Positions 8,978-18,551 of a stretch of 64,000 bases of DNA are shown here, piece after piece (the first letter of the stretch is position 1; every line of letters begins with the position of its first letter). Location: assembly GCF_019703835.1 (NCBI RefSeq), contig NZ_AP023055.1, positions 248,001 to 312,000 on the forward strand. Reading direction: 5' to 3'. Under the pieces are notes generated by a model. The model was not told where the DNA came from, did no database searches, and saw only the letters and a program-made list of their open reading frames with translations. Position numbers and translations under genes: made by a program. Source of the stretch: Thaumasiovibrio subtropicus. Its GTDB lineage: Bacteria > Pseudomonadota > Gammaproteobacteria > Enterobacterales > Vibrionaceae.

Positions 8978-10312
8978 TTAAGCGAGCTGCTTTATCCACT
9001 TTCCCGTTTTTACTCGGTAGAACATAGGGACTAATTTGGTGACTTCTTCAAGTAGAACGACGGCATAGATGCCCTCAATTGGCCAATCAAGCAGAAATGC
9101 AGCGCAGAGTGAAAGTGGAACGGCCAACACCCATTGGGCGATCAAATCCAACCAAAAAGTGAAGGTAGTATCACCACCACTTTTGAGTACGCCAGACATC
9201 ATTGTCATTGTCATCGCACGCAACAGGATACTGGTTAAAATTAGCGGGAAGAGACTTTCCGTCTGAGCAAGGACCGCGGGTTCAAGTTGATTTAAGCCCC
9301 GCCAGATCCAGCCTTGTGATAGCCAAAGCGACAACACTAATACGGTTGCTGCCACGAGTGAACAAATGAGTCCTGCGCGGATATAGCGCGATAGTGCGGC
9401 GTGATTTCTTGCGCCTATCGTTTGGCTAATCAATACCCCAGTGGCGGCGGCACATCCCCAGCTAAAGGACGCGGCAATAATTTCAATCGGCGCGAGTACG
9501 GCCATCGCAGCCAGAACCGTGCTGTCTATGTGACCATAAATACTGTGATAAACTGACAGCCCAAGGCTCCATACCAGTTCTCCTCCTATCAGCGGTAACG
9601 CGAGTACCCAGTATTGCTTTATTTTACCGATCGTTAGCGCCCTTTTCATGACCGTATAGTTGAGCTTGAGCAGGGGAATGCGGCGGTGAACATAGACCGC
9701 CAGTAGCAGTGTGGAGAGGCTTTTGGCTAACAAAGTCCCCCAAGCTGCGCCTTGGATACCGAGCGCTGGGAATCCAGCGTTGCCGAAGATCAGCAGGTAA
9801 TTGAAAGTGACATTGAGAATAAGTTCGATGAGAAAGAGGTAGAGCGCGATCTGCGGTTTGCCTATCGCGCGCAATCCTGCCCCCCATAGCGTTGAGAGCG
9901 CGCCAGCGAAAAGCGTGAAGGCGGTAATTTCAATGTATGAAGCGGCGAGCAGGATAACCTGCCTATCTGAAGAGATGAGGCTCACGATAGGCGAAGCGAA
10001 ATAAAACAGCAATGGTGAAACAATGGTTGCGACGAGCAGGGCGAATCCCATACCGAGATGGAGATTTTGTCCGATGGCTTTATCACTGTTTGCGCCAGCC
10101 CCTTGTGCGACAAGAATGGCGACAGCACCGGACAGGCCGATGATGATGTTAAAGCATACCCACATCACTCGTCCGCCAACACTTCCTGCAGCAACACTCT
10201 CTCCACCTAATTGCGCCAGCATGTACGCATCGATGAAACCAAGGCTAGAAAACAGCACACTGTGCATCGCAATTGGCGCTGCGAGTTTTAGTACTTGCTT
10301 ATAAATGTTCAT
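8978..10312 (-). CDS. MATE-family multidrug/toxin extrusion transporter
   Basis: Inner-membrane cation-coupled exporter of 444 residues with about twelve membrane helices in two homologous halves. The N-terminus MNIYKQVLKLAAPIAM fits MatE domain 1, and a second repeat begins near IKQYWVLALPLIGGELVWSL. A longer reading from 10363 is possible, but GGAAGGAG lies 7-10 nt before ATG 10312. A LysR gene (10407-11294) lies 94 nt upstream on the same strand and may regulate it. Substrate unknown. Family assignment is secure, closer to the NorM/DinF group than to plant-like MATE. Confidence 0.9.
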   Translation of the reverse strand: MNIYKQVLKLAAPIAMHSVLFSSLGFIDAYMLAQLGGESVAAGSVGGRVMWVCFNIIIGLSGAVAILVAQGAGANSDKAIGQNLHLGMGFALLVATIVSPLLFYFASPIVSLISSDRQVILLAASYIEITAFTLFAGALSTLWGAGLRAIGKPQIALYLFLIELILNVTFNYLLIFGNAGFPALGIQGAAWGTLLAKSLSTLLLAVYVHRRIPLLKLNYTVMKRALTIGKIKQYWVLALPLIGGELVWSLGLSVYHSIYGHIDSTVLAAMAVLAPIEIIAASFSWGCAAATGVLISQTIGARNHAALSRYIRAGLICSLVAATVLVLSLWLSQGWIWRGLNQLEPAVLAQTESLFPLILTSILLRAMTMTMMSGVLKSGGDTTFTFWLDLIAQWVLAVPLSLCAAFLLDWPIEGIYAVVLLEEVTKLVPMFYRVKTGKWIKQLA

Positions 10313-10406
10313 CGATAGGTCTCCTTCCCTAAAGTCGACGCGTGCGAAACCCCAGGGATTCACCTGTATTTCAGCACCAGCACCTGAAGATCGCTGAGTA
10401 TTGGAC

Positions 10407-11294
10407 TTATGCGTTAAATTGTTGGATGAGTTGTTCTATGAACGCATTGATCTTCACATTGCTGCGGTGGCGCTCTGGATAGATGAGATAGATGGGCTTT
10501 TGTCCTAAGGTATAGGCTTCAAGCAATGGAATGAGGCGTCCTGCGTCAATGTGTTCTTTTAAAGAGTAGTCAGGGGCTTTGACAATGCCTGCGCCTTGCA
10601 AAGCGAATCGCGTTAACAAGGTGCGTTCGTCACAATGAAAAGGGCCTGAAGGTGCGACTTCAATGACATTTTCGCCATCGTAAAACGTCCAAGTCTTATC
10701 CCACGAAGTCATAAGACAAGGGTAGTCAGTAATCTGCGAAGGCGTTTCGGGCAAACCGTGTTGACGGATAAAATCGGGAGAGGCGCAGCAAACATGCCGA
10801 TAATGAGTCAGAGGCTTGGCGATCATATTATCCGGTGGAGTATGTGTGGACCGGATCGCGATATCAAACAAGCTTTTATCCAAATGACGTTGTTCTGCAT
10901 CTAACTCGATCTCAAAGGTGATCTTGGGGTATGTCTGATTGAAGGCGATACAGGCTGCTGGCAGGATTGCTGAGCCAAGCATACCCGGTGCGGTAATCCG
11001 GATTGTTCCCTCGAATCGGGTGGCATCTTCTGAGAGTTCTCGCTCTACTTCAAGCAAAGTCTCGTCAACTTTTTGCATGCGATTGAGCAGTTTAGCACCA
11101 TTATCGGTGAGGCTGACGGAGCGGGTCGATCGTGCTAAAAGTACTACACCAAGCTCCTTTTCTAGCGCATTGATTTGGCTAGAAAGATAGCTACGAGAGA
11201 TGTCGAGCTTTTCGGCTGCTTTGGCAAAACTCAGCTGTTTGGCGACTTCGGTAAATAGAACATAACGTTCAAACTGTTTGTGTCTCTTACTCAT
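10407..11294 (-). CDS. LysR-family transcriptional regulator
   Basis: Protein of 295 residues with an N-terminal winged helix-turn-helix (AKAAEKLDISRSYLSSQINALEKELG) and a periplasmic-binding-protein-like effector domain from about residue 90. It is closest in style to the CrgA/DsdC-like LysR subgroup (TRSVSLTDNGAKLL). It is followed on the same strand by the MATE gene, so it may be its regulator or share its transcript. The inducer is unknown. Confidence 0.9.
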   Translation of the reverse strand: MSKRHKQFERYVLFTEVAKQLSFAKAAEKLDISRSYLSSQINALEKELGVVLLARSTRSVSLTDNGAKLLNRMQKVDETLLEVERELSEDATRFEGTIRITAPGMLGSAILPAACIAFNQTYPKITFEIELDAEQRHLDKSLFDIAIRSTHTPPDNMIAKPLTHYRHVCCASPDFIRQHGLPETPSQITDYPCLMTSWDKTWTFYDGENVIEVAPSGPFHCDERTLLTRFALQGAGIVKAPDYSLKEHIDAGRLIPLLEAYTLGQKPIYLIYPERHRSNVKINAFIEQLIQQFNA

Positions 11295-11404
11295 GATGCT
11301 TGGCGATTAGTCATTGATGTTGAGTAATATATCAAACAATCTGAGTGTTATTGATCGTTATATCAAACTGTGAGTTTTTTTGAGGAGAGACGTAGATGGA
11401 AAGC

Positions 11405-11440
11405 AACCTCCAAGTGAGCGTGTTTTCTTCACTTGGAGGT
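11405..11440 (-). terminator. Hairpin downstream of the peptidase gene
   Basis: ACCTCCAAGTGA...TCACTTGGAGGT, a strong inverted repeat just past the stop codon of the minus-strand hydrolase. The T run after it is poor. Confidence 0.55.
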
Positions 11441-11450
11441 GCTGGCTGGC

Positions 11451-12740
11451 TTACGTCGGTAGATGAGCAATGCGATTGCCCATGGCAATCAACTTATCAA
11501 GGATACGTTCACCGTCTTCGCGTAAACCGTTGTGCTCATACTCGTTGGTGATCCACGCTTTACTGTTTGGAATGTGGCGTAATGATTCCTGAGTGTAAGC
11601 GAGCTCTACATACATGTCTTCGGCGTAAGCAGCACAGGCGACCGGGACGGTGTTCTGGGCTAAAACGGCGTGATCATAAAGTGTGCCCCAATCGGATTTT
11701 TCTGCGAGCAGTTCAGCAGCGGCTTTGAGTGGTTTTAGGGTCTCGAGTTGGTCAAACATCCATGGATAAACCATTTCACCAGTAAACAGGAAAGGCTTTC
11801 CGGGCGTATAGTTAAATTTTTCCGGGCGAGTGCGGTGGGCAGACCAACGAGAAGCTTCATTCTGGCAGTAGATGGACTCGTGCAAAATGGCGTAAATGGG
11901 GTTGGTGAGGTAGCTTTGCTCGGCCAGCATGGCGTTGAGGAATGGGTAGCTCAGCGATTGTTTCCCGTTTTCGTCTACGAACGCACTCTCGAGTAAATAG
12001 AACATAGGCAAGTGAGCATGGCTGCGGCCAAGGTTAATGCCGATAAGTTGAAACTGTTCAACGGTAAAGCGTTGACCATTGGGTAGGTAGACCTCGTTCG
12101 CTAACAAGAAGTCGGCAATTTTTTGGCATTGTACTTGTGCTTGAGGAAACTGCGCGAAAAAGGCGTTGTTTTTGTCTTCTACACGCTGATAAGTGGCCTC
12201 ATACACATCGTCTGCATGACGAGCTAGCGATGGCACGCCGCCCGTAATGTAGCTACGCAGCAAGCTCTGTGGAAACAGGGACAAATAGGTTAGCGAGCAA
12301 AAGCCACCAAAACTCTGTCCTAAGATCGCCCACTGTTTGACCCCGAACTGTTCGCGGATGGCCTCGGCATCACGCACGATGTTATCGGCACGAAAATGAC
12401 TCAAGTAGTCTGCTTGTTCGGTTGCGTTTAGGTGCTGCAGTGTTTGTGCGTGGATAGGTGAACTGTTGCCTGTGCCGCGTTGGTCTAGGAGTAAAACACG
12501 ATGTTCGCGCAACACGCGCTTTAACCAGCCAGAGCGACCTTCAGGACGCGGCGATGCAAAGCCTGGTCCGCCTTGAAAATAGACCAACCATGGCAACTCT
12601 TTTTCGTCGTTAGCTAAATCAACCACTTCGCGGGCAAAGACAGTGATTTTCGCGCCGTGGGATTGGTTGTAATCGAGTGGAAGTTGGAATTGGTGTTGGC
12701 GGTAAATCAAGTCACCATCAATGAAAGAAGCTTGCATCAT
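11451..12740 (-). CDS. Alpha/beta hydrolase, proline iminopeptidase family (S33)
   Basis: Cytoplasmic serine peptidase of 429 residues that would remove N-terminal proline or similar residues from short peptides. The oxyanion-hole region is YFQGGPGFASPRP, followed by LLDQRGTGNSSP, both signatures of the S33 prolyl aminopeptidases. The nucleophile elbow is GQSFGG. A late histidine occurs in NEYEHNGLREDG. AGGATG precedes the tandem ATGATG start. The length agrees with the longer Pip2-like subfamily. It is divergent from the POT-like transporter gene at 13154, which fits a role in peptide use, though that link is inferred. Confidence 0.85.
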   Translation of the reverse strand: MMQASFIDGDLIYRQHQFQLPLDYNQSHGAKITVFAREVVDLANDEKELPWLVYFQGGPGFASPRPEGRSGWLKRVLREHRVLLLDQRGTGNSSPIHAQTLQHLNATEQADYLSHFRADNIVRDAEAIREQFGVKQWAILGQSFGGFCSLTYLSLFPQSLLRSYITGGVPSLARHADDVYEATYQRVEDKNNAFFAQFPQAQVQCQKIADFLLANEVYLPNGQRFTVEQFQLIGINLGRSHAHLPMFYLLESAFVDENGKQSLSYPFLNAMLAEQSYLTNPIYAILHESIYCQNEASRWSAHRTRPEKFNYTPGKPFLFTGEMVYPWMFDQLETLKPLKAAAELLAEKSDWGTLYDHAVLAQNTVPVACAAYAEDMYVELAYTQESLRHIPNSKAWITNEYEHNGLREDGERILDKLIAMGNRIAHLPT

Positions 12741-13153
12741 ACATCCTTTTCAAGCAGAGAAAGGGAGACTCTAGCAGAGTGCGCACTCAGGCGTCATGAA
12801 TGATGTGTAAAAGAATTTGTGAACTCACGCGATAGGTCGTCACAGCCATTGAGCAAAGACTGCTTACTGATTTAGCCGACGCGATGTTCAAATGCGTGTC
12901 TTGAGTATAGGCATTTTGAGAATATTTCTATCTCTCAGATGATCTCCTGCATCGCAATGAACCAATCACCTACCAGCGCTTCGATGTTGTTTGTTCTTAT
13001 TGTGTATATACATATTAGTTTTTGTGCGTTGGGAATTAGAAATTATCATTGAGAGAATGCTGTTTTTTGAGCGATATGTTTCAGAATATTACATTCTAAT
13101 TATTGTATTCTTTTGGGTATAAAGTTGTATTTTTGGTCAAAAGGAAGGTGATT
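12741..13153. other. Divergent intergenic region, no gene seen
   Basis: About 410 bp separate the divergent peptidase and transporter genes and must hold both promoters. It is AT-rich near 13000-13110. I see no ORF with a ribosome binding site and no clear operator palindrome. A GTATATAC palindrome near 13003 is too short to interpret. Confidence 0.5.
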
Positions 13154-14626
13154 ATGTGGAATATCCTCAATAAATCAATGATGTTCTGCCAAATGATGTT
13201 TGGTCTCTCTTTTTATGGCGTAATGGTCGTACTGACACGTTTTTTTCTAGAAGAGCTGGGTTATAGCGAAGCGGACACCATGATGGTCGTTGGTGCGTTT
13301 TCGTCCATTGGTCCATTGTTTGCGATTGCGGGCGGATTCATCGCAGATAAGTTCCTCGGGGCATATCGCTCGTTGACAATTGCGTACGGCGCTTTTGCGA
13401 CAGGTTATCTCTTGCTCGTGTTAGGTGCATCAACGGTTAATGTGCCACTGAGCTTGGTGGGTATTGCGTTAGCAAGTTATGCCCGTGGTTTGATGTCTCC
13501 TTCGTACCCGAGTTTATATAAGCGTACTTTTGCAACGGAAGAAGACTTCGAAAATGGCTATCCAGTTAACTATTCCGTAAACAACGTCGGGGCCTTGTTG
13601 GGGCAGTATCTTTTCCCGCTGTTCGTCCTTACCGTTGGCTTCAACGGCAGTTTTTTACTGTCAACGTTGCTAGCCGTGCTCGCTTTTGCAACCTTAATTC
13701 TGTTTAACAAACGTTTGGTGAAAGTAGGCGCAGAGATAGATCAAGCGCCAGTGGGTGCGAAAAACTGGCTCTCGTTCATGTTCTTATCGATAGGCATGGT
13801 GGGGCTAGTGTTTTTTATGTTCTCCAACATGGATATAGGGCAAAACATTGTTTACGCCATCGGGGCTGCTGCCATTCTTTACTTTGTTTCATTGATGGTG
13901 AAAGCGAACAAGTCAGCAGCGCTGAAAATGGGCACAATATTGATCATGGTTGTCATAACGACATGTTTCTTTGTTTACTACGGGCAAATGATGACATCGA
14001 TGACCATGGTGGCGATCAATACCATGCGTGGTGACTTGTTTGGTGTGATTCCTATTGCCCCTGAAGCCTCTATGGCGATGAATCCGTTGTGGTGTATTGT
14101 TGCGGGCCCTGTTATCACCATGACTTTTTCTCGTCTTGAAAAGCGAGGCATTCATTTTTCAACAGCGACCAAGATTGGCTTTGCATTCATTCTAACGGCG
14201 ATTGCTTTTGGTTTGTTAACGGCGGCGGTCATGGGTGTGGGCGAAGAGGTGGTGATTCGTGCTGAAGTGTTTTTGCTGGTGCATTTCTTCCAAGCATTTG
14301 CGGAAGTCATTGTGGGTAGTTTGGTGGTCGCTTTTATTCTCTCCGTCGCACCAAAGCAGATTGAGAACTTTTCGGTAAGCTTGTTTTCAGTGGCGATCGC
14401 CCTGAGTGGGATTGTCGGCGCTGTTTTTTCAACGTCAATTGCGTTGGAAAAGGGGCAAGTTATTACGCAAGAAATCGCGCGAACGGTTTATGGCGAGTAC
14501 TTTCAGTTGCTCTCAGTCTTAGCGGTTGTCATGGTTGGGGTCGCCTTTTTATCTTCAGTGGTTATCCGCAAGATGTTGGCAAAAGCAAACGAGCACAATC
14601 GAGTCGAAGAACTGATTGAAGTGTGA
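13154..14626 (+). CDS. MFS transporter, POT/PTR-like
   Basis: Inner-membrane transporter of 490 residues with about twelve to fourteen membrane helices. The first helices carry FYGVMVVLTRFFLEELGYSE and GPLFAIAGGFIADKFLGAYR, resembling the start and the GG-ADxxLG-R loop of proton-dependent oligopeptide transporters. The ExxER motif of classical POTs is not seen in the first helix, so the substrate may not be a peptide. ATG 13154 is chosen over 13103 because AAAGGAAGGTGA precedes it. A MITE begins 4 bp after the stop codon. Confidence 0.8.
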   Translation: MWNILNKSMMFCQMMFGLSFYGVMVVLTRFFLEELGYSEADTMMVVGAFSSIGPLFAIAGGFIADKFLGAYRSLTIAYGAFATGYLLLVLGASTVNVPLSLVGIALASYARGLMSPSYPSLYKRTFATEEDFENGYPVNYSVNNVGALLGQYLFPLFVLTVGFNGSFLLSTLLAVLAFATLILFNKRLVKVGAEIDQAPVGAKNWLSFMFLSIGMVGLVFFMFSNMDIGQNIVYAIGAAAILYFVSLMVKANKSAALKMGTILIMVVITTCFFVYYGQMMTSMTMVAINTMRGDLFGVIPIAPEASMAMNPLWCIVAGPVITMTFSRLEKRGIHFSTATKIGFAFILTAIAFGLLTAAVMGVGEEVVIRAEVFLLVHFFQAFAEVIVGSLVVAFILSVAPKQIENFSVSLFSVAIALSGIVGAVFSTSIALEKGQVITQEIARTVYGEYFQLLSVLAVVMVGVAFLSSVVIRKMLAKANEHNRVEELIEV

Positions 14627-14630
14627 TGCT

Positions 14631-14894
14631 TATACTCAAGCCACCTCAAGATGCTTGCTCAGCGAGAATTTCTAGGTTTGCCATCGAGGCACTGCTTTGA
14701 AGGTCTAGTGAACTAAATCAAAAAGCAGTAACAAAGGTGGCGAGCCTAGAAAACTCGCCCTTTGGGAAGCAACTAGCGCCCCGATTTCTGCGTTAAAGGC
14801 GCTCGAAAGGGGAAACCATTCCTTCACCCCTTTGCCTTGAACTCGAATCGCTAGTCTGCTTCTGAATCCTGCATCTTGAGGTGGCTTGAGTATA
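14631..14894. mobile_element. MITE copy B, 264 bp, perfect terminal repeats
   Basis: Starts TATACTCAAGCCACCTCAAG and ends with the exact reverse complement over 24 bp. The interior matches the other copies. It begins 4 bp after the transporter stop codon and could act as its transcription terminator. No protein is encoded. Confidence 0.92.
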
Positions 14895-15053
14895 CATAGG
14901 GAATAAGGTTGAAGGGACGTTATTGCGGCAAACTTTCGCTTTGAACCCAATAGATGGGATGGTGTTTGAATCGACCGGCAGGTGAGTATAAATGTTCGTC
15001 GAAACCCGCGACAGATGAATTTCAGTCGCGGGTTGGTGATGCGAGTATGTGTT

Positions 15054-15830
15054 TTACTGCGTTTCTTCTTCTCGCAAGGTTAAGACTTGATAACCTGTGT
15101 TTGTCACAAGAATGGTATGTTCGCACTGTGCTGAGAGTTTTTTGTCGCGAGTAACAACGGTCCAACCATCTTTTTTGGTTTTCGTTTTGTAAGTACCTTG
15201 GTTGATCATCGGCTCAATAGTAAACGTCATGCCTGCTTTCAAGGTTAACCCTGTCCCCGCTGTACCATAGTGGAGAACGTTAGGCTCTTCGTGCATCTCT
15301 CTGCCAATCCCGTGTCCACAGTATTCTCGCACGACACTGTAGCCTGCTTTTTCTGCTACTTTCTGAATCGCTGCACCAATATCACCCAGTTTTGCGCCGG
15401 GTTTTACCTGTGCAATGCCTGCCCACATGGCTTCTTGTGTTGTGTTGACTAAACGGCGTGCTGGCAACGGGGCATCAGGCATAACATACATCTTGCTCGA
15501 ATCTGTGATAAAGCCGTCTTTTTCTAGGGTGATATCCAGGTTAATGATGTCAGAGGATTTGAGTAATTGATGATCACTCGGAATCCCATGGCAAACGACT
15601 TCGTTTATAGAGCAGTTCAGTACAAACTGATAACCGTATTGGCCTTTGCTGGCAGGGCGAGCATGAAGTTCATTGACGATGAAGTCATCAACCCGATTGT
15701 TGATCGCCATGGTGGAAACGCCCGGTTTTACGAAGTCATCAAGCATGGCAAAGACTTGCGCCAGCAGTCGCCCTGATTCCGCCATGAGTGCTTGTTCTGC
15801 TTCGTTTTTAATTGTGACACTAGGATGCAT
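15054..15830 (-). CDS. map: Methionine aminopeptidase, type I
   Basis: Cytosolic metallopeptidase of 258 residues that removes the initiator methionine. All expected metal ligands are visible: His in VCHGIP, Asp in INLDITLEKDG and FITDSS, His in GHGIGREMHEEP, Glu in FTIEPM and Glu in CEHTI. ATG 15830 has AGGAAG six bases upstream and lies inside the last codons of the ParD-like gene, an 11-bp overlap. This is probably a second, non-essential map copy, because the housekeeping gene is normally next to rpsB; I cannot confirm that here. The ParD-like partner is discussed under findings. Confidence 0.93.
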   Translation of the reverse strand: MHPSVTIKNEAEQALMAESGRLLAQVFAMLDDFVKPGVSTMAINNRVDDFIVNELHARPASKGQYGYQFVLNCSINEVVCHGIPSDHQLLKSSDIINLDITLEKDGFITDSSKMYVMPDAPLPARRLVNTTQEAMWAGIAQVKPGAKLGDIGAAIQKVAEKAGYSVVREYCGHGIGREMHEEPNVLHYGTAGTGLTLKAGMTFTIEPMINQGTYKTKTKKDGWTVVTRDKKLSAQCEHTILVTNTGYQVLTLREEETQ

Positions 15831-16035
15831 CGCGTTCTTCCTGTTCAAGCGCAGTAAAGTTTTCTTGTGCTAATTGTTGACGAATCAATTGATTGAACGT
15901 CATGTTGGGATTGAGCTCAGCGAGCATGCCCATCTTCATCCAAAACTCAGCTTGAGAATTGATAGAGCGAGACATTACGTTGCTGGCTTTACGGATCTCT
16001 TCGTGGAGATCCTCACTGATCTTAACGATACCCAT
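15820..16035 (-). CDS. ParD-like antitoxin-family protein
   Basis: Protein of 71 residues that starts MGIVKISEDLHEEIRKASNVMSR, which fits a ribbon-helix-helix DNA-binding N-terminus (beta strand VKISEDL, then two helices), followed by a helical tail rich in Glu and Gln. It resembles the ParD-like family (DUF3423). Its stop lies inside the start of map, so both are translated from one message. No ParE-type toxin is present: the second gene is a complete methionine aminopeptidase. It may be an autorepressor. In-frame codons upstream to 16122 lack a ribosome binding site. Confidence 0.75.
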   Translation of the reverse strand: MGIVKISEDLHEEIRKASNVMSRSINSQAEFWMKMGMLAELNPNMTFNQLIRQQLAQENFTALEQEERDAS

Positions 16036-16148
16036 TCGTTGTATCTCTATAAGTGGTTTATATATGGATTGTATATAAAGTGCATATATAGTGCAACGTG
16101 TTGTAGCGCTACAGAGTTGCAAGGGGAAAGCGATTGACTCACAGCTTT

Positions 16149-16205
16149 ACTTGTCGATGCGCTAGTTCACTTTTGAAGCCAGACTCTTGAGGTCGATTGA
16201 GTTTA
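16149..16205. repeat. Right-end remnant of the MITE family
   Basis: CTTGTCGATGCGCTAGTTCA...CTCTTGAGGTCGATTGAGTTTA aligns with the last 57 bp of MITE copy A with scattered substitutions. It is an old decayed end in the gap between the ParD-like gene and the DUF5329 gene. Confidence 0.7.
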
Positions 16206-16261
16206 CTGTGGTAAAGTGAAAGGGGATTTAAGTATATTTTACAATCTGTTAGGAGGTTGAA

Positions 16262-16621
16262 GTGAAACGCCATTCGAGTCTATTGAGCCTATTTATCTTG
16301 GCATTGTCCTCTTGGAGTACGTCAGCGGCATCGTTGGACAAAGAGATTGAGTACCTTTACCAGTATGTCGCTGAGGCGACAGAGTGCGTGTTTGTGAGAA
16401 ATGGCAAATCTTATACAACCCTCGAGGCGGTTGAGCATATGCAAGTAAAACAGGGCTATTTCAGTAAGCGCATCAAGTCCGCGGAAGATTTCATTAAGTT
16501 TAGCGCTACCAAGAGCACCACCTCTGGAAAGGCTTATCTTATTCAGTGTGAAGGGCAAGAGATTGTTGAATCCGCTGATTGGCTATCGTCAGCCTTGATG
16601 TCTTACCGCTTAGCGCAATAA
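16262..16621 (+). CDS. Secreted DUF5329-family protein
   Basis: Periplasmic protein of 119 residues with a cleavable signal peptide (MKRHSSLLSL..., cleavage near SAAS). The mature part has EIEYLYQYVAEATECVFVRNGKSY and RIKSAEDFIKFSATKSTTSG, the pattern I associate with DUF5329. Two cysteines (CVF and IQCEG) could form a disulfide. GTG 16262 is preceded by AGGAGG. Function unknown; it has no obvious partner. Confidence 0.75.
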   Translation: MKRHSSLLSLFILALSSWSTSAASLDKEIEYLYQYVAEATECVFVRNGKSYTTLEAVEHMQVKQGYFSKRIKSAEDFIKFSATKSTTSGKAYLIQCEGQEIVESADWLSSALMSYRLAQ

Positions 16622-16848
16622 ACTGCTTGGGTTTAACTCAAGTTGTCAATAAAGAGCAAAAAACTAGTCATAACTGTCTTCTCTTTGAGATGTTTTACTT
16701 GAAGTCGTAAATTTGCATTAATATGCGCCATGTTTCATTGATAAAGCCATAATCGCTGCCTATCATTCTTATCTGTACTGTCTCTATTTGCATTCACACT
16801 TTTGTGCGTTGCTTAACATGAACAGAATGATAGAAGGACGATGACTCA

Positions 16849-18528
16849 ATGAATGAATTGACTAGGCGGCAATGGCTAAAATGGATGGCATTGCTCAGTG
16901 GCAGCGCAGCCATGCCAAGCTACGCTTCTGAAGGGCCTCTGACCTTAAAAGAGGATGATGTCGCCGAACATTTTGCACCACGCTTGCAGGCGGGGTCTCA
17001 TGTCAAAATATATATTCCAAATCTTCCTTACATTTACACCTCTCATGCCATTAATGTTGGCTTGATCCGGCCAGCCAATAATCAACAAGGCTGGGAGTAT
17101 GAGTTGGCAACCGACATTCGCCAAGTTTCTGAAACAGCCTACGATGTGACTTTGCGTGAAGGGATCAAGTTTCAAGATGGTACGCCTTTTACTGCGCAAT
17201 CTGTCGTTCGCAATATTCTCGCCTTTCGCCAATCGCCATTTCTTTTTTCAAAATTGCATGAAACCTTACTTTCAGCCACTGCGCTTGATGAGCAGCGAGT
17301 CAGGATTTACTTATCGCAACGTTATGGCCAGTTCATGAATGACCTGTTGTGGCTGCATTTCTACACCGATACCTATCTGGAAAAGTTTGGGTGGAACGGC
17401 AAAGCGACATGCCCCAATTTAGCCGAAGCAGGCCCATATGGTCTTGGCCCCTACCAACTTATCGAAGGGTATGTTGAAGGGGATCGCCAGACGAAAGAAG
17501 TGATGTTGAAAGCAAACCCGTATTACTGGCGACCAAATGAACCCAATATAGAACGGATCACGATTTACACCGAGCTGGATAGTCAAGCAGCCATCAACCA
17601 AGTGCAAGCACAAGAAGGGCAACTAGATATCGCGCCTATCCCGTTTCACGATAAGGTGCAGACGATGCGTTCACCGCACAGTAAGGTGGTTTCGGCATCA
17701 AGCAACAACAACTTTGCGATTCATCTTAATTTGCGCAATGGCCATCCGCGGCTTCAAGAACAGGCGGTGCGCGTCGCCTTAAACAAAGCGATTCACCAAG
17801 CCAATCTACTGTCCTTTGTCTACATGGATGAAGGGCAAGCCAAGGCCACCAACGCCTCCCCTAACTTTCCACGTATCGCGGAACTGTCAACGAGTCTCAA
17901 ACCCTACTCCGAAGTCAGTAACCCCTATGACCCAGAACAGCAGGCAGCACTAAAACAGATATTAGATGGCATTACCCTCAAGGTGTATAGCCAGCGAAGC
18001 TTTCTGTGGTTGTGGCGTGGCATTGCTTATCAACTGGGACGTGTTGGGGTGACGTTAGATATTGAGCTCACAGACAGTGAAAAAGACATCTTTGCGCAGC
18101 TACTTACCACCAACCAAAAACAGAACACCAAAGACTGGGATTTGCTCATTTGGAGTATGGATGATTGGTACTTCAATCACCCGTGGAGCGTATTTGTGGC
18201 TTACCGTACTACGAGTGTGTGGAGCACTATTATGCCGGACGCCAGGCTCGATGGTTACATTGATGCGCTGTTTGCCGAATCGGTCGGTAGCGACGCGTAT
18301 CTAGCATTAAGCAGGCAGATCATGACACACGTCTATGACCAAGGCTATATGCTCTTTGTGCCTGCCCCTAACCAAGTCTTAGCGACGAATAAGGAAGTCC
18401 ATTATGTGCCCTATCCGATGGCGACGAGCCCATTATGGGAACTGAAAATAAGCCGTTATCACTGGTCTGTGCGTGAAGGGGCCTTGCCGCCATCTCGCAC
18501 CGCGCCATTACAGATCCAGCGAGTTTAA
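16849..18528 (+). CDS. Extracellular solute-binding protein family 5, Tat-exported
   Basis: Periplasmic binding protein of 559 residues in the oligopeptide/nickel/cation class (SBP_bac_5). The N-terminus TRRQWLKWMALLSGSAA is a twin-arginine signal. The family signature region YDVTLREGIKFQDGTPFTAQ is clear, as is the GPYQLIEGYVEGD hinge region. No ABC permease or ATPase gene lies nearby. Instead a chemoreceptor gene starts 23 bp after the stop codon on the same strand. It may therefore deliver ligand to that receptor rather than to a transporter. Alternatives are an orphan binding protein serving a distant transporter. Confidence 0.88.
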   Translation: MNELTRRQWLKWMALLSGSAAMPSYASEGPLTLKEDDVAEHFAPRLQAGSHVKIYIPNLPYIYTSHAINVGLIRPANNQQGWEYELATDIRQVSETAYDVTLREGIKFQDGTPFTAQSVVRNILAFRQSPFLFSKLHETLLSATALDEQRVRIYLSQRYGQFMNDLLWLHFYTDTYLEKFGWNGKATCPNLAEAGPYGLGPYQLIEGYVEGDRQTKEVMLKANPYYWRPNEPNIERITIYTELDSQAAINQVQAQEGQLDIAPIPFHDKVQTMRSPHSKVVSASSNNNFAIHLNLRNGHPRLQEQAVRVALNKAIHQANLLSFVYMDEGQAKATNASPNFPRIAELSTSLKPYSEVSNPYDPEQQAALKQILDGITLKVYSQRSFLWLWRGIAYQLGRVGVTLDIELTDSEKDIFAQLLTTNQKQNTKDWDLLIWSMDDWYFNHPWSVFVAYRTTSVWSTIMPDARLDGYIDALFAESVGSDAYLALSRQIMTHVYDQGYMLFVPAPNQVLATNKEVHYVPYPMATSPLWELKISRYHWSVREGALPPSRTAPLQIQRV

Positions 18529-18551
18529 ATTACGAGTAGAAAGGGAAAATC

